Part shown: in pieces, positions 1 to 9,380 of the stretch
Layout of the letters: each line of letters opens with the position of its first letter
Numbering within the stretch: position 1 is the first letter of the stretch
DNA from: Sphingomonadales bacterium
Lineage (GTDB): Bacteria > Pseudomonadota > Alphaproteobacteria > Sphingomonadales > Sphingomonadaceae
Assembly: GCA_017302615.1 (NCBI GenBank)
Contig: JAFLDB010000002.1
Span: 284,111 to 348,110, forward strand
Direction: 5' to 3'
Length of the DNA stretch: 64,000 bases
Notes under the pieces: model-generated
What the model was told of the DNA's origin: nothing
The model's input: only the letters and a program-made list of their open reading frames with translations
The model's database searches: none
Translations under genes and position numbers: made by a program

Positions 1-831
1 AATTTCGCGCAACGTTACGAAAATTTCGGCATCATCGAAACGATCAAGATCTTCGATGATCACGAGATCATAATCGGTGGCCTGGAAGAAGTAGATTATT
101 TCATCCAGGTGGCGGTTCAGGATGGACTCTTGATTATCCGAAGCGGGCTTTATTTCAATGTCTTTTAGCGAGATGCTCTTGAGTGACACCCCGAAGCTCG
201 CAACGTAAAAATGATGAAGGGCACCCCATACAAATAGTGATGCAAATGCCATCATTCCAAAAATTGGCCAGTTGCTGAACGCGAGAGGGGTAAAAATTTC
301 GCCGCTTGCAATCTCTCCACGCTTCAAGAAAACGTACCAAACAGTAGCTAATCCCAACATTATATACAGAGATTTGAATATCGAAAATACGCCTGGAGAC
401 TGAATTCTCTTGAAGCGTGACAGAGGTAGCTTGTTGGCGTCTGCGCCGTAAAGCATCTGCTGGAGGATGCTTCTCTCAATCTCTTGACGTGTAACATTCC
501 CGCCTGCCGTGCCGGTTTCCGGTACAAACGCCGCGAGAGATATGTGCAGCGTCCGCCGACTCCTGCGGTACCTCTGCAGGAAAGATTGAATAATACTGCT
601 TTTTCCCGACCCATAGGGCCCGGTTAGCGCTATGTTGTATACCCTCGAGTCGGTCGTGGCGAAGAGTAAGGCTTCGGCGTATACACCGTCCTTATCAGCT
701 TGGTCGGTCGGCGCGAGATTTACAAACTTTGATTGCGGGATCGCCGGACGCCCAACACTTTCCAGAAAGCCCACGAATCCTCTTAACTGATCCGCCAACC
801 AATTCGTTAGTGCTGCAATGCGTTCGTTCAT
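1..831 (-). CDS. YobI-like P-loop NTPase, N-terminal part (runs off left edge)
   Basis: Reading the minus strand from an ATG at 829-831 gives 277 open codons to the window edge, with an in-frame TGA just upstream of the start. Residues about 36-75 contain the YobI-type start (NLAPTD... then a Walker A loop GPYGSGKSS); about 130-190 hold two hydrophobic stretches (IMLGLATVWYVFL and GMMAFASLFVWGAL); the visible end carries an acidic Walker B-like string, IIEDLDRFDDAEIFV. This order (P-loop, membrane hairpin, DLDRF) is that of YobI/KAP-type membrane-tethered STAND-like NTPases, some of which are suspected defence proteins. Base composition is more AT-rich than the adjacent trb genes, suggesting a separate origin. 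It is transcribed away from trbB. The C-terminal effector part is not visible, so the function is open. Confidence 0.75.
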   Translation of the reverse strand, partial: MNERIAALTNWLADQLRGFVGFLESVGRPAIPQSKFVNLAPTDQADKDGVYAEALLFATTDSRVYNIALTGPYGSGKSSIIQSFLQRYRRSRRTLHISLAAFVPETGTAGGNVTRQEIERSILQQMLYGADANKLPLSRFKRIQSPGVFSIFKSLYIMLGLATVWYVFLKRGEIASGEIFTPLAFSNWPIFGMMAFASLFVWGALHHFYVASFGVSLKSISLKDIEIKPASDNQESILNRHLDEIIYFFQATDYDLVIIEDLDRFDDAEIFVTLREI

Positions 832-1197
832 GGGAAATCGGACTATCACAGATCCGACTGATAGAAATCACAAATGACGTGAAAAGCGTCCCCTTATCGA
901 CCCACGACCGCATTTGGGAGTCCATCCTCGGAACTCAGTCACCGAATGGAGGCGCGCAGTTGACTCGATCAGCAGTCGCCGGGAATGTCCGCTTGCGCCG
1001 AGTCCAGTTTCACGACCGAACTAACTGGATCGTCCGACTTACCCGAAGTGCTGAGCTCCACCTCCTCCAGCGCTTCTCCCTTTTCGCCACACTACGCTGA
1101 CTGCAACAACCTGTTGCCAACCCCCATTCTCATGTCTCTTTGATCTGCCTCGCGAGTGCAGCCGGTGGTCGGTTGCCTCTTCTGAACGGGGCATCCC
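832..1197. other. Intergenic region between YobI-like gene and trb operon
   Basis: About 366 bases with no credible gene. It must hold the divergent promoters of the YobI-like gene and the trb operon. A plus-strand open frame starting inside the YobI-like gene has no recognisable similarity and Arg/Ser-rich composition, so I treat it as chance. The transfer genes that normally precede trbB (traG/virD4, relaxase) are not here, so they lie further left or were displaced by the YobI insertion. Confidence 0.5.
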
Positions 1198-2181
1198 ATG
1201 AGCGTCATTCTGATCCGGTCCGAAGCATCGTCGCGGGGCGCGCGCATGTTGAGGACGGCGCTCGGGCCGGAGATCGCCACCTGGCTTGAAGACGCCTCGG
1301 TGATCGAGGTGATGCTCAATCCCGACGGGCGGCTGTGGATCGACCGGCTCGGCGCTGGGATCGCCGATACGGGTAGCGGGATGTCCGCCGCCGATGGCGA
1401 GCGGATCATCCGGCTGGTGGCGCACCATGTCGGGGCAGAGGTCCATGCCAAGGCGCCGCGGGTGTCGGCAGAGCTTCCCGATACGGGAGAGCGGTTCGAG
1501 GGGCTTTTGCCGCCGGTGGTGGCCGCGCCAAGCTTCGCGATCCGCAAGCCGGCCGTCGCAGTGTTCACGCTCGCAGACTATGTCGCGGCGGAGATCATGT
1601 CCGGGTGGCAGGCAGAGGCGCTGATCGATGCGGTTGCTGCCCGCAAGAACATCCTGGTCGCCGGTGGCACATCGACCGGCAAAACCACTCTCACCAACGC
1701 GCTGCTCGCTGAAGTCGCCAAGACCGACGACCGGGTGGTCCTGATCGAGGACACGCGCGAGCTGCAATGCGCTGCGCCCAACCTCGTGTCGCTGCGCACG
1801 AAGGATGGCGTTGCCACGCTTTCTGACTTGGTGCGTTCCGCCCTGCGGCTGCGGCCCGACCGCATTCCCATCGGCGAGGTGCGCGGCGCTGAGGCGCTCG
1901 ACCTGCTCAAAGCCTGGGGCACCGGCCATCCCGGCGGGGTCGGCACGATCCATGCCGGGTCCGCGCTCGGCACCCTGCGGCGGATGGAGCAGCTGATCCA
2001 GGAGAGCGTGGTCACCGTGCCGCGCGCGCTGATTGCCGAGACCATCGACGTGATCGCAGTGCTGGTCCGCGACGGCACCGGACGGCGGCTGGCCGAACTC
2101 GCCCAAGTCACCGGGCTCGATGCCCACGGCGACTACCGCATCCTTCCCATCACCCCCCAAGCCAAAGGAAATCTCAAGTGA
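1198..2181 (+). CDS. trbB: TrbB, type IV secretion hexameric ATPase
   Basis: 327 residues, the usual TrbB length. It powers assembly of the mating-pair-formation apparatus at the inner membrane (VirB11 family). Walker [10 protein letters not shown] lies at about residue 155, followed by the Asp box [10 protein letters not shown] and Walker B/His box GTIHAG at about 240. The segment [12 protein letters not shown] replaces the more usual RPDRIVVGEVRG, a mild change. It is the first gene of a closely packed operon; its TGA overlaps the GTG start of trbC. The ATG at 1198 gives a standard N-terminus. Family assignment is secure. Confidence 0.96.
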   Translation: MSVILIRSEASSRGARMLRTALGPEIATWLEDASVIEVMLNPDGRLWIDRLGAGIADTGSGMSAADGERIIRLVAHHVGAEVHAKAPRVSAELPDTGERFEGLLPPVVAAPSFAIRKPAVAVFTLADYVAAEIMSGWQAEALIDAVAARKNILVAGGTSTGKTTLTNALLAEVAKTDDRVVLIEDTRELQCAAPNLVSLRTKDGVATLSDLVRSALRLRPDRIPIGEVRGAEALDLLKAWGTGHPGGVGTIHAGSALGTLRRMEQLIQESVVTVPRALIAETIDVIAVLVRDGTGRRLAELAQVTGLDAHGDYRILPITPQAKGNLK

Positions 2182-2510
2182 TCCAGACCATTTCGCGCGC
2201 CCGTGCTCGCCTGTCCGCCGCCATGCTCGGCGGTTTCATTGCCCTGAGCCTCACCTCGCCCGCCCATGCGGCAGGTTCGTCGATGCCGTGGGAAGCCCCG
2301 CTCCAGTCGATCCTCGAATCGATCCAGGGCCCGGTCGCCAAGATCGTCGCGGTGATGATCATCATCGCGACCGGTCTCGCACTCGCCTTCGGCGACACTT
2401 CGGGCGGCGCGCGGCGGATGATCCAGATCGTGTTCGGACTGTCGATCGCCTTCGCCGCCTCGTCCTTCTTCCTGTCGTTCTTCTCGTTCGGCGGTGGAGC
2501 TTTGGTCTGA
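2178..2510 (+). CDS. trbC: TrbC, conjugative pilin (VirB2-like)
   Basis: 110 residues beginning with GTG at 2178, overlapping the trbB stop by four bases. A signal peptide ends near PAHA (about residue 31), followed by two hydrophobic helices (KIVAVMIIIATGLALAF and IVFGLSIAFAASSFF), the standard pilin hairpin. In TrbC the mature subunit is processed and builds the extracellular conjugative pilus. Its stop overlaps the trbD start (TGATG), implying coupled translation. Confidence 0.93.
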   Translation: MIQTISRARARLSAAMLGGFIALSLTSPAHAAGSSMPWEAPLQSILESIQGPVAKIVAVMIIIATGLALAFGDTSGGARRMIQIVFGLSIAFAASSFFLSFFSFGGGALV

Positions 2511-2785
2511 TGGAAACCGTGCCGCCTGAATCCGTCCCCGGCTTTGTCGTTCCGGTTCACCGCGCGCTGACCGAGCATATCCTGCTCGGCGGTGCGCCGC
2601 GCGGCCTCGCGATCGCCAACGCGACGCTGGCCGCCGCGATCGGGCTGGGCCTGCGCCTGTGGATCGCCGGCGTGGTCATCTTCGCACTCGGCCACATGGT
2701 TTCGGTCTGGGCGGCGCGGCGCGATCCCCAATTCGTCGATGTCGCGCGGCGGCATCTGCGCTTTCCCACCTATTTGAGGGTTTGA
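2510..2785 (+). CDS. trbD: TrbD, mating-pair-formation membrane protein
   Basis: 91 residues starting at ATG 2510, which overlaps the trbC stop. The opening VPVHRALTEHILLGGAPRGLA is characteristic of TrbD/VirB3, a small inner-membrane partner of the TrbE ATPase. Two hydrophobic segments lie at about residues 35-75. Sits five bases before trbE. The longer upstream-extended frame is not needed because the overlapping ATG fits the operon pattern. Confidence 0.93.
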   Translation: METVPPESVPGFVVPVHRALTEHILLGGAPRGLAIANATLAAAIGLGLRLWIAGVVIFALGHMVSVWAARRDPQFVDVARRHLRFPTYLRV

Positions 2786-2789
2786 GCCG

Positions 2790-5234
2790 ATGCTCTCGCT
2801 TCGCGAATACAGGAACAAGGCCGACCGGCTCGCTGACTTCCTGCCCTGGGCGGCGCTGGTCGCACCGGGCGTAGTGCTCAACAAGGATGGAAGCTTCCAG
2901 CGCAGCGCGCGTTTTCGCGGGCCGGACCTCGACAGCGCGACGCCTGCAGAGCTCATTGCGACAACCGCGCGGCTCAATTCTGCGCTGCGGCGGCTGGGTT
3001 CGGGCTGGGCGATCTTCGTCGAAGCGGTGCGCCGCCCGGCGCAGGACTATCCTGACAGCGACTTTCCCGATCCGGCCTCGGCGCTAGTCGAGCGCGAACG
3101 CGCCGCGCAGTTTGCCGAAGAAGGTGCGCATTTCGAGAGCGGCTACTATCTGACCCTGCTGTGGATGCCACCCGCCGAAGACGCCGCGCGCGCCGAAAGC
3201 TGGCTCTACGAGGGCAAGGCCGAGAAGGGCATCAATCCAAAAGAACTGCTCGATCTCTTTATCGACCGCACGGACCGCCTGTTGCGATTGGTCGAAGGCT
3301 TCGTGCCCGAGGTCGCCTGGCTCGATGACAGCGAGACGCTGACCTACCTGCACAGCTGCATTTCGACGCAGGTCCATCGCGTTCGGGTTCCCGAAACCCC
3401 AATGCATCTCGACGCACTGCTGGCCGACGAGCCGCTCACCGGTGGGCTCGAACCGCGCCTTGGTCGCGCCCATCTGCGCACGCTGACCGTGGTCGGGTTT
3501 CCCAGCAGTACCTTCCCGGGCCTGCTCGACGAACTCAACCGGCTCGCCTTCGCCTATCGCTGGTCGACCCGCGCAGTGATGCTCGACAAGACCGATGCGA
3601 CGAAGCTGACCGCCAAAATCCGACGCCAGTGGTTCGCCAAGCGCAAGTCGGTCGCCGCGATCCTCAAGGAGGTGATGACTAACGAGGCCTCGACGCTGCT
3701 CGACAACGATGCCTCGAACAAGGCAGCCGACGCCGATGCCGCGCTGCAGGAACTCGGCGCCGATCATGTGGGCCAGGCCTATGTCACCGCCACAGTTACT
3801 GTGTGGGATGAGGATCCTGCCCTGGCGGCGGAAAAGCTGCGCCTCGTCGAGAAGGTCATCCAGGGCCGCGACTTCACCGTAATCGTCGAGGGCATGAACG
3901 CGGTCGAAGCCTGGCTCAGCTCGCTGCCCGGCCATGTTTACGCCAATGTCCGGCAACCGCCGATCTCGACCCTCAACCTCGCACATATGATCCCGCTTTC
4001 GGCGGTGTGGGCCGGGCCGGAACGGGACGAACATTTGGCCGCCCCTCCGCTCTTCTATGCGCGGACGGAAGGTTCGACCCCGTTCCGGTTTTCACTCCAT
4101 GTCGGCGATGTCGGCCATACGCTGATCGTCGGGCCGACGGGAGCTGGCAAGTCTGTGCTGCTCGCGCTGATGGCGCTGCAGTTCCGGCGCTATACCCAAG
4201 CCCAGGTCTTCGCCTTCGATTTCGGCGGCTCGATCCGAGCGGCGGCGCTGGCCTGCGGCGGCGACTGGCAGGATCTCGGGACCAGTCTTTCCGACGACGG
4301 TGCGGGCGCGGTATCGCTCCAACCGCTAGCGCGGATAGACGAGCCCGCCGAGCGCAATTGGGCTGCCGAATGGCTTCAGGCGATCCTGACATCGGAAGGC
4401 GTGACGGTCGATCCGGTGACTAAGGAGCATCTGTGGTCGGCGCTTACCTCTCTGGCGACAGCACTGGTCGCCGAACGGACGCTGACCGGGCTCGCGGTAT
4501 TGCTGCAATTGCAGGCCTTGAAGCAGGCGCTCGCGCCATACTGCATCGGCGGACCGTTCGGGCGGCTGCTCGATGCCGAGGTCGAACATCTGGGCGAAGC
4601 CACCTTCCAGGCCTTCGAGACCGAGGGCCTGACAGGCTCCGCTGCGGCGCCCGCCGTACTTTCCTATCTGTTCCACACGATCGAGGGCCGCCTTGACGGC
4701 TCGCCGACCATGATCATCATCGATGAGGGCTGGCTGGTGCTCGACAGCCCCGCCTTCGCCGCGCAGCTGCGCGAATGGCTGAAGACTTTGCGCAAGAAGA
4801 ACGCGAGCGTGGTCTTCGCGACGCAGAGCCTTGCCGACATCGAGGCGTCGGCGATCGCGCCTGCCATCATCGAAAGCTGCCCGACCCGCATCTTCCTGCC
4901 GAATGAGCGCGCGGTCGAGCCGCAGATTCTGTCGATCTATCGCCGGTTCGGGCTCAACGACCGCCAGATTGAGATCATCGCCCGGGCGACGCCCAAGCGC
5001 GACTACTACTGCCAGTCGGCGCGCGGCAACCGCCTGTTCGAGCTGGGTCTCGGCGAAGTCGCGCTCGCCTTCACCGCAACCTCATCGAAGGCCGACCAAC
5101 TGACGATCGGCGAGATCACCGAAGCACACGGCACCGCCGACTTCGCTGCCCGCTGGCTGCGCCATCGTGGCCTCGCCTGGGCCGCAGACATGCTGCCCGC
5201 GCCGCCATCCGTTCCCCCCGCCCAGATGGGCTAA
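2790..5234 (+). CDS. trbE: TrbE, VirB4-type transfer ATPase
   Basis: 814 residues, normal for TrbE. The N-terminal half (about 1-430) is the VirB4/CagE domain. The C-terminal ATPase has Walker A GPTGAGKSV at about residue 447 and Walker B MIIIDEGWLVLD at about 640, followed by the ATQSLADIE motif. It energises pilus biogenesis and substrate transfer on the cytoplasmic face. No frameshift or missing motif was seen, so the transfer apparatus looks functional. Confidence 0.96.
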   Translation: MLSLREYRNKADRLADFLPWAALVAPGVVLNKDGSFQRSARFRGPDLDSATPAELIATTARLNSALRRLGSGWAIFVEAVRRPAQDYPDSDFPDPASALVERERAAQFAEEGAHFESGYYLTLLWMPPAEDAARAESWLYEGKAEKGINPKELLDLFIDRTDRLLRLVEGFVPEVAWLDDSETLTYLHSCISTQVHRVRVPETPMHLDALLADEPLTGGLEPRLGRAHLRTLTVVGFPSSTFPGLLDELNRLAFAYRWSTRAVMLDKTDATKLTAKIRRQWFAKRKSVAAILKEVMTNEASTLLDNDASNKAADADAALQELGADHVGQAYVTATVTVWDEDPALAAEKLRLVEKVIQGRDFTVIVEGMNAVEAWLSSLPGHVYANVRQPPISTLNLAHMIPLSAVWAGPERDEHLAAPPLFYARTEGSTPFRFSLHVGDVGHTLIVGPTGAGKSVLLALMALQFRRYTQAQVFAFDFGGSIRAAALACGGDWQDLGTSLSDDGAGAVSLQPLARIDEPAERNWAAEWLQAILTSEGVTVDPVTKEHLWSALTSLATALVAERTLTGLAVLLQLQALKQALAPYCIGGPFGRLLDAEVEHLGEATFQAFETEGLTGSAAAPAVLSYLFHTIEGRLDGSPTMIIIDEGWLVLDSPAFAAQLREWLKTLRKKNASVVFATQSLADIEASAIAPAIIESCPTRIFLPNERAVEPQILSIYRRFGLNDRQIEIIARATPKRDYYCQSARGNRLFELGLGEVALAFTATSSKADQLTIGEITEAHGTADFAARWLRHRGLAWAADMLPAPPSVPPAQMG

Positions 5235-5251
5235 CCCAAGGAGTAGCCGCC

Positions 5252-6007
5252 ATGAAGTCTCGTATCCACCACCTGTTCGCCGCTGGCGCTGCCATGCTGT
5301 CGATGACCGCGACCGCGCTGGTGCCTGCGCCCGCCTATGCCCAATTCGGCGGGATCGTCTACGACCCGTCGAACTACGCGCAGAACGTGCTCACCGCCGC
5401 TCGGACGCTGGAGCAGATCAACAATCAGATCCGCCAGCTCCAGAACCAGGCCACCTCGCTGATCAACGAGGCGCGCAACCTCGCGAGCCTGCCGACCAGC
5501 ATCCTCGATCCGCTCCAGCAGCAGATCCGCCAGACCCAGCAGCTCTTGGCCCAGGCCCAGCGCATCTCGTTCGATGTCCAGCAGATCGAGCGCGAGTTCA
5601 CCCGGCAGTACTCCGGCCAGAGCCTCACCGGCAGCCAGCGCGAGATGGTGCAGGGTGCCGAGGAGCGCTGGAAGAACAGCGTCGCGGCCTTCGAGGATGC
5701 GCTCAAGGTTCAGGCCGGTGCGGTGAGCAACATCGAAGGCGCGCGAAGCGCGGTGCAGACGATCGTCACCGCCAGCCAGTCGGCGACCGGCGCGCTGCAG
5801 GCCGCCCAGGCCGGAAACCAGCTGCTGGCGCTTCAGGCGCAGCAGCTTGCCGACCTGACCGCAACCGTCGCCAGCCTCGGCCGCGCCCAGTCGCTCGATG
5901 CAGCCAACGCAGCAGCAGCCAAGGCGCAGGCGCGCGAACAGCTCCGCCGCTTTTTTGCGCCGGGCCGCGGCTACGTCCCCACCACCGCCCAGATGTTCCG
6001 GAACTGA
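5252..6007 (+). CDS. trbJ: TrbJ, periplasmic conjugal transfer protein (VirB5-like)
   Basis: 251 residues with a good ribosome site (AAGGAG) before ATG 5252. A signal peptide ends at PAYAQFGG (about residue 30), followed by the TrbJ hallmark IVYDPSNYAQNV and a long Gln-rich coiled coil (about 45-230). VirB5-like proteins sit at the pilus tip or in the periplasm. Operon position between trbE and the trbK-like gene matches other Trb systems. Confidence 0.93.
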   Translation: MKSRIHHLFAAGAAMLSMTATALVPAPAYAQFGGIVYDPSNYAQNVLTAARTLEQINNQIRQLQNQATSLINEARNLASLPTSILDPLQQQIRQTQQLLAQAQRISFDVQQIEREFTRQYSGQSLTGSQREMVQGAEERWKNSVAAFEDALKVQAGAVSNIEGARSAVQTIVTASQSATGALQAAQAGNQLLALQAQQLADLTATVASLGRAQSLDAANAAAAKAQAREQLRRFFAPGRGYVPTTAQMFRN

Positions 6008-6011
6008 GGCG

Positions 6012-6359
6012 ATGGATACCAAGCTCTTCGCGCGGATCGGAGCCGGGGCGTTCGTCGCCATCGCGCTGACCATGTCTGTGCTTCAGCTGCGCGAAGAGCG
6101 ACCGGAACCGCTGCCTGAAGTGATCACGGTGTTCGAGCCCGACGGCGATCCGCTTCCAGCCCAGCTACGCGCCTGCGCTGCGATGGGCGAACTCGCGCTG
6201 TCCTCGCCCGATTGCCGCGCCGCCTGGGCCGAGAAGCGGCGGCGGTTCCTCGGGCAAGAGGGCGAAGCGAGCGAACCTGCCAGCGAACCCGCCGTCGATT
6301 CGAATGCGGCGCCAACTCCGGCTCCCTCTTCCGCACCCCAACCAGCAAAGGGCCTCTGA
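6012..6359 (+). CDS. TrbK-like entry-exclusion protein
   Basis: 115 residues starting at ATG 6012, four bases after trbJ. One N-terminal transmembrane anchor (residues about 8-24), then a short domain with two Cys (LRACAAM... SPDCRAAW) and a low-complexity Pro/Ala/Ser tail. The pattern, size and position between trbJ and trbL match the putative entry-exclusion proteins called TrbK-alt. It would be expected to block redundant conjugation into cells already carrying the element. This role is inferred from the family and position. Confidence 0.8.
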   Translation: MDTKLFARIGAGAFVAIALTMSVLQLREERPEPLPEVITVFEPDGDPLPAQLRACAAMGELALSSPDCRAAWAEKRRRFLGQEGEASEPASEPAVDSNAAPTPAPSSAPQPAKGL

Positions 6360-6360
6360 C

Positions 6361-7677
6361 ATGGGTGGCACCGGCGTCGTCGACCGCTTCCTCGACATCT
6401 TCTCTCGCTACATCGACAGCGGATTCGGCCTGCTGTCGGGCGAGGTTGCATTCATCGCGACCACCCTGATCGTGATCGATGTGACGCTGGCGGCCTTGTT
6501 CTGGTCGTGGGGCGAGGCCGACGATGTGCTGGCGCGGCTCGTCAAGAAGACGCTATTCGTCGGCGTGTTCGCCTACATCATCGGCAACTGGAACAATCTG
6601 GCGCGGATCGTCTTCGAGAGTTTCGCGGGGCTCGGCCTCAAGGCCAGCGGCACCGGATTCACCGCTGCCGAACTGCTGCAACCGGGCCGGGTCGCGCAGG
6701 TCGGCATGGATGCCGCGCAGCCGATGATCGAGGCGATCTCCGACCTGATGGGGTTCGTCAGCTTCTTCGAGAACTTCCTGCAGATCATCATCCTGCTGCT
6801 GGCCTGGGCGATCGTCATCATCGCTTTCTTCATTCTCGCGATCCAGCTGTTCGTGACCCTGATCGAGTTCAAGCTAACGACGCTCTGCGGATTCGTGCTG
6901 ATCCCATTCGGGCTGTTCGGCAAGACCGCGTTCATGGCCGAACGCGTGCTCGGCAATGTTGTGTCGTCGGGCATCAAGGTGCTGGTCCTCGCGGTGATCG
7001 TCGGCATCGGCTCGACCATCTTCACCGAGTTCACCAGCGCGATCGGGCCTGAACCCACCATCGAGGACGCGCTTTCGGTGGTGCTTGCGAGCCTGTCGCT
7101 GCTCGGGCTCGGCATCTTTGGCCCCGGCATCGCCAATGGCATCGTCTCGGGCGGACCGCAGTTGGGAGCAGGTGCCGCCGCCGGAACCGCGCTCCTCGCA
7201 GGCGGTGCTGCGGCGGGTGCGGTCGCCGGTGCGCGGATGGCGGGCGGCGCGGTCGCATCGGCAGCGTCCAATGTCGCGCACGGCACGTCGCGCGCCGCGG
7301 GCGGTGCGACCATGGCCTATGCTCTGGGTTCGGCGGGCAAGTCGGGCGTAACTGCCGTCAGTTCGGGCATGGCCGCTGTCGGCGACGCCGCCGTGGGCGC
7401 TGCAACGTCGCCGCTGCGCAAGGCAAGCGATTCAATGCGTCAATCGTTCCGTGAGGGCAGTCGGGCTGCGATCTCCAATACCGGCGGCACGATTACGCCC
7501 GGCCCCAGCACACCACCCGCCTCGCCATCCGATCCCGACCAGGGCCAGCCCGCTTGGGCCAAGGCGCTGAAGGACCGGCAGACCATCGCGCACGGCGCGA
7601 CGATCGCTGCCCACACCCTCAAGTCCGGCGATAGCCATGGCGGCGGGGCTTCCATCGACACTTCCGAAAAGGACTGA
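6361..7677 (+). CDS. trbL: TrbL, polytopic mating-channel protein (VirB6-like)
   Basis: 438 residues with start ATG 6361, one base after the trbK-like stop. Five to six hydrophobic helices occupy about 20-260, with a conserved loop KLTTLCGFVLIPFGLFGKTAF near 180-200. The C-terminal third is Ala/Gly-rich and ends in a polar tail. An upstream in-frame extension would overlap trbK by about 57 bases and lacks a membrane-protein-like start. It forms part of the inner-membrane channel. Confidence 0.94.
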   Translation: MGGTGVVDRFLDIFSRYIDSGFGLLSGEVAFIATTLIVIDVTLAALFWSWGEADDVLARLVKKTLFVGVFAYIIGNWNNLARIVFESFAGLGLKASGTGFTAAELLQPGRVAQVGMDAAQPMIEAISDLMGFVSFFENFLQIIILLLAWAIVIIAFFILAIQLFVTLIEFKLTTLCGFVLIPFGLFGKTAFMAERVLGNVVSSGIKVLVLAVIVGIGSTIFTEFTSAIGPEPTIEDALSVVLASLSLLGLGIFGPGIANGIVSGGPQLGAGAAAGTALLAGGAAAGAVAGARMAGGAVASAASNVAHGTSRAAGGATMAYALGSAGKSGVTAVSSGMAAVGDAAVGAATSPLRKASDSMRQSFREGSRAAISNTGGTITPGPSTPPASPSDPDQGQPAWAKALKDRQTIAHGATIAAHTLKSGDSHGGGASIDTSEKD

Positions 7678-7680
7678 TCC

Positions 7681-8361
7681 ATGTTCCGACGACCCTCGAT
7701 CCGCTATGGCAAGACCCCCGAGCCCGAAACGCCCTATCAGCGCGCGAGCCAAGTCTGGGATGACCGGATCGGCTCGGCCCGTGTCCAGGCACGCAGCTGG
7801 CGGCTCGCCTTCTTCGGCGCGCTCGGCCTTTCGACCTGTCTTACCGCCGGGATCATCTGGCAGGGCGCGCGTGGCAGCATCATCCCCTGGGTGGTCCAGG
7901 TCGACAAGCTTGGCGAGGCGCAGGCCGTCGCACCCGCCGATGGCACCTTCACGCCTTCGGACCCACAGATCGCGTTCCACCTCGCCCGGTTCATTGAGCA
8001 GGTCCGCGCAGTTCCCGACGATCCGATAGTGGTGCGGCAGAACTGGCTGCGCGCCTATGACTTCGCCACCGACAAGGGCGCCCTCGCGCTCAACGATTAT
8101 GCCCGGACCAACGATCCGTTCGCCTTGATCGGCCGCGAACAGGTCGGGGTCGACGTCACCAGCGTAATTCGAGCCTCGCCGACCAGTTTTCGCGTCGCCT
8201 GGGTCGAACGCCGCTACCGCGACGGCAGCCTCGCCGAAACAAGCCGCTGGACCGCGATCCTGACGATCGTCGTCCAGACACCGCGCACCCCCGATGCCCT
8301 GCGCCAGAACCCGCTCGGCATCTTCGTCAACGCTATCAACTGGTCGAAGGAACTCGGATGA
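7681..8361 (+). CDS. trbF: TrbF, VirB8-like inner-membrane scaffold
   Basis: 226 residues, three bases after trbL. Short cytoplasmic N-terminus (RPSIRYGKTPEPETPYQRA), one membrane helix near residues 40-60, then the periplasmic VirB8 fold with the conserved WRLRAYDF-like and NPLGIFV segments. It nucleates the T4SS core. The stop overlaps trbG start codons. Confidence 0.94.
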   Translation: MFRRPSIRYGKTPEPETPYQRASQVWDDRIGSARVQARSWRLAFFGALGLSTCLTAGIIWQGARGSIIPWVVQVDKLGEAQAVAPADGTFTPSDPQIAFHLARFIEQVRAVPDDPIVVRQNWLRAYDFATDKGALALNDYARTNDPFALIGREQVGVDVTSVIRASPTSFRVAWVERRYRDGSLAETSRWTAILTIVVQTPRTPDALRQNPLGIFVNAINWSKELG

Positions 8362-9380
8362 TGATCAGCCACACCAAGCGCACATCGCGCATCTTCACCC
8401 TCGCGCTGCTGTCCGCCAGCGTCTTTGCTTCCCCCACGCAGGCCAAAGACCAGTCTGCCGCGCCTGCGATCCCCAACGAGGTAGCGCAAGCGCCCCATTC
8501 GGAACCAGCGGTCGTGGCGATCCCTGTACCGCTTCCGCTTCCCGGCCAGCTCCAGTCTCTTCCGCGGCGCCTCCCTCCCCACGCCGCGGGCCGCTCCCGC
8601 CCGTCCCAGAGTCGCCCCACTCTCCAGGACCGGGTCGGAGCGGCGATGGAGGCAGCGCGCGTACAGCCCGAGCGCACCGGATTCATCAATGCGATTCAGG
8701 TCTTCCCCTACACCGAAGGCGCGCTGTACCAGATCTACGCCAAGCCAGGGCAAGTGACCGACATTGCGCTCCAGGAAGGTGAGACGCTGGTCGGCTCCGG
8801 TCCGGTTGCAGCGGGCGATACGGTGCGCTGGATGATCGGCGACACCGTGAGCGGCATTGGCCCCGCAGCGAGGGTGCATATCCTAGTCAAGCCCATCCGG
8901 CCCGACATCGCGACCAACCTGGTGATCAACACCGACCGACGCACCTATCATCTCGAACTGCGCGCCAATCCCTCGGTCTATATGGCCTCGGTCTCCTGGA
9001 CCTATCCGCAGGACCAGCTGATCGCGCTGCGCCTGGCGCGAGCAGAGGCCGAACGCGCAGCGCCGGTTGCGGCGGGCATGGACCTGTCGTTGCTCAATTT
9101 CCGCTATGCGATCGAGGGTGATCGCCCGGACTGGCGGCCGCTACGCGCGTTCGATGATGGCGTCCGCGTATTCGTCGAGTTCCCTGAAAGCATCGCGCAA
9201 GGCGAACTGCCTCCGCTGTTCGTGATCGGCGCGAAGGGCGAAGCCGAACTGGTCAACTACCGCGTATCGGGCCGCTACATGATCGTCGACCGGCTGTTCG
9301 CCCGCGCCGAGCTGCGGCTTGGCGCACGCAAGGGTCAGCAGACGGTGCGGATCATCTCCAATCGGCGGGGGCGGGCATGA
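8358..9380 (+). CDS. trbG: TrbG, VirB9-like outer-membrane core protein
   Basis: 340 residues with tandem ATG codons at 8358 and 8361; the first overlaps the trbF stop. A signal peptide ends near TQAKDQ. The region 30-75 is Pro-rich, then the VirB9 beta domains follow (NAIQVFPYTEGALYQIYA, VINTDRRTYHLEL, NFRYAIEGDRPDWRP). It joins TrbI and the outer-membrane channel. The Pro-rich N-terminal spacer is longer than in IncP TrbG. Confidence 0.94.
   Translation: MMISHTKRTSRIFTLALLSASVFASPTQAKDQSAAPAIPNEVAQAPHSEPAVVAIPVPLPLPGQLQSLPRRLPPHAAGRSRPSQSRPTLQDRVGAAMEAARVQPERTGFINAIQVFPYTEGALYQIYAKPGQVTDIALQEGETLVGSGPVAAGDTVRWMIGDTVSGIGPAARVHILVKPIRPDIATNLVINTDRRTYHLELRANPSVYMASVSWTYPQDQLIALRLARAEAERAAPVAAGMDLSLLNFRYAIEGDRPDWRPLRAFDDGVRVFVEFPESIAQGELPPLFVIGAKGEAELVNYRVSGRYMIVDRLFARAELRLGARKGQQTVRIISNRRGRA

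Noticed and set aside
729..1100. Plus-strand frame of 123 codons overlapping the YobI-like start
   Set aside because: Antisense to a coding start, no recognisable domain, no ribosome site; composition like noise.
6304..6360. Longer N-terminus for TrbL
   Set aside because: Overlaps the trbK-like gene and is Pro/Arg-rich; ATG 6361 follows the stop directly.
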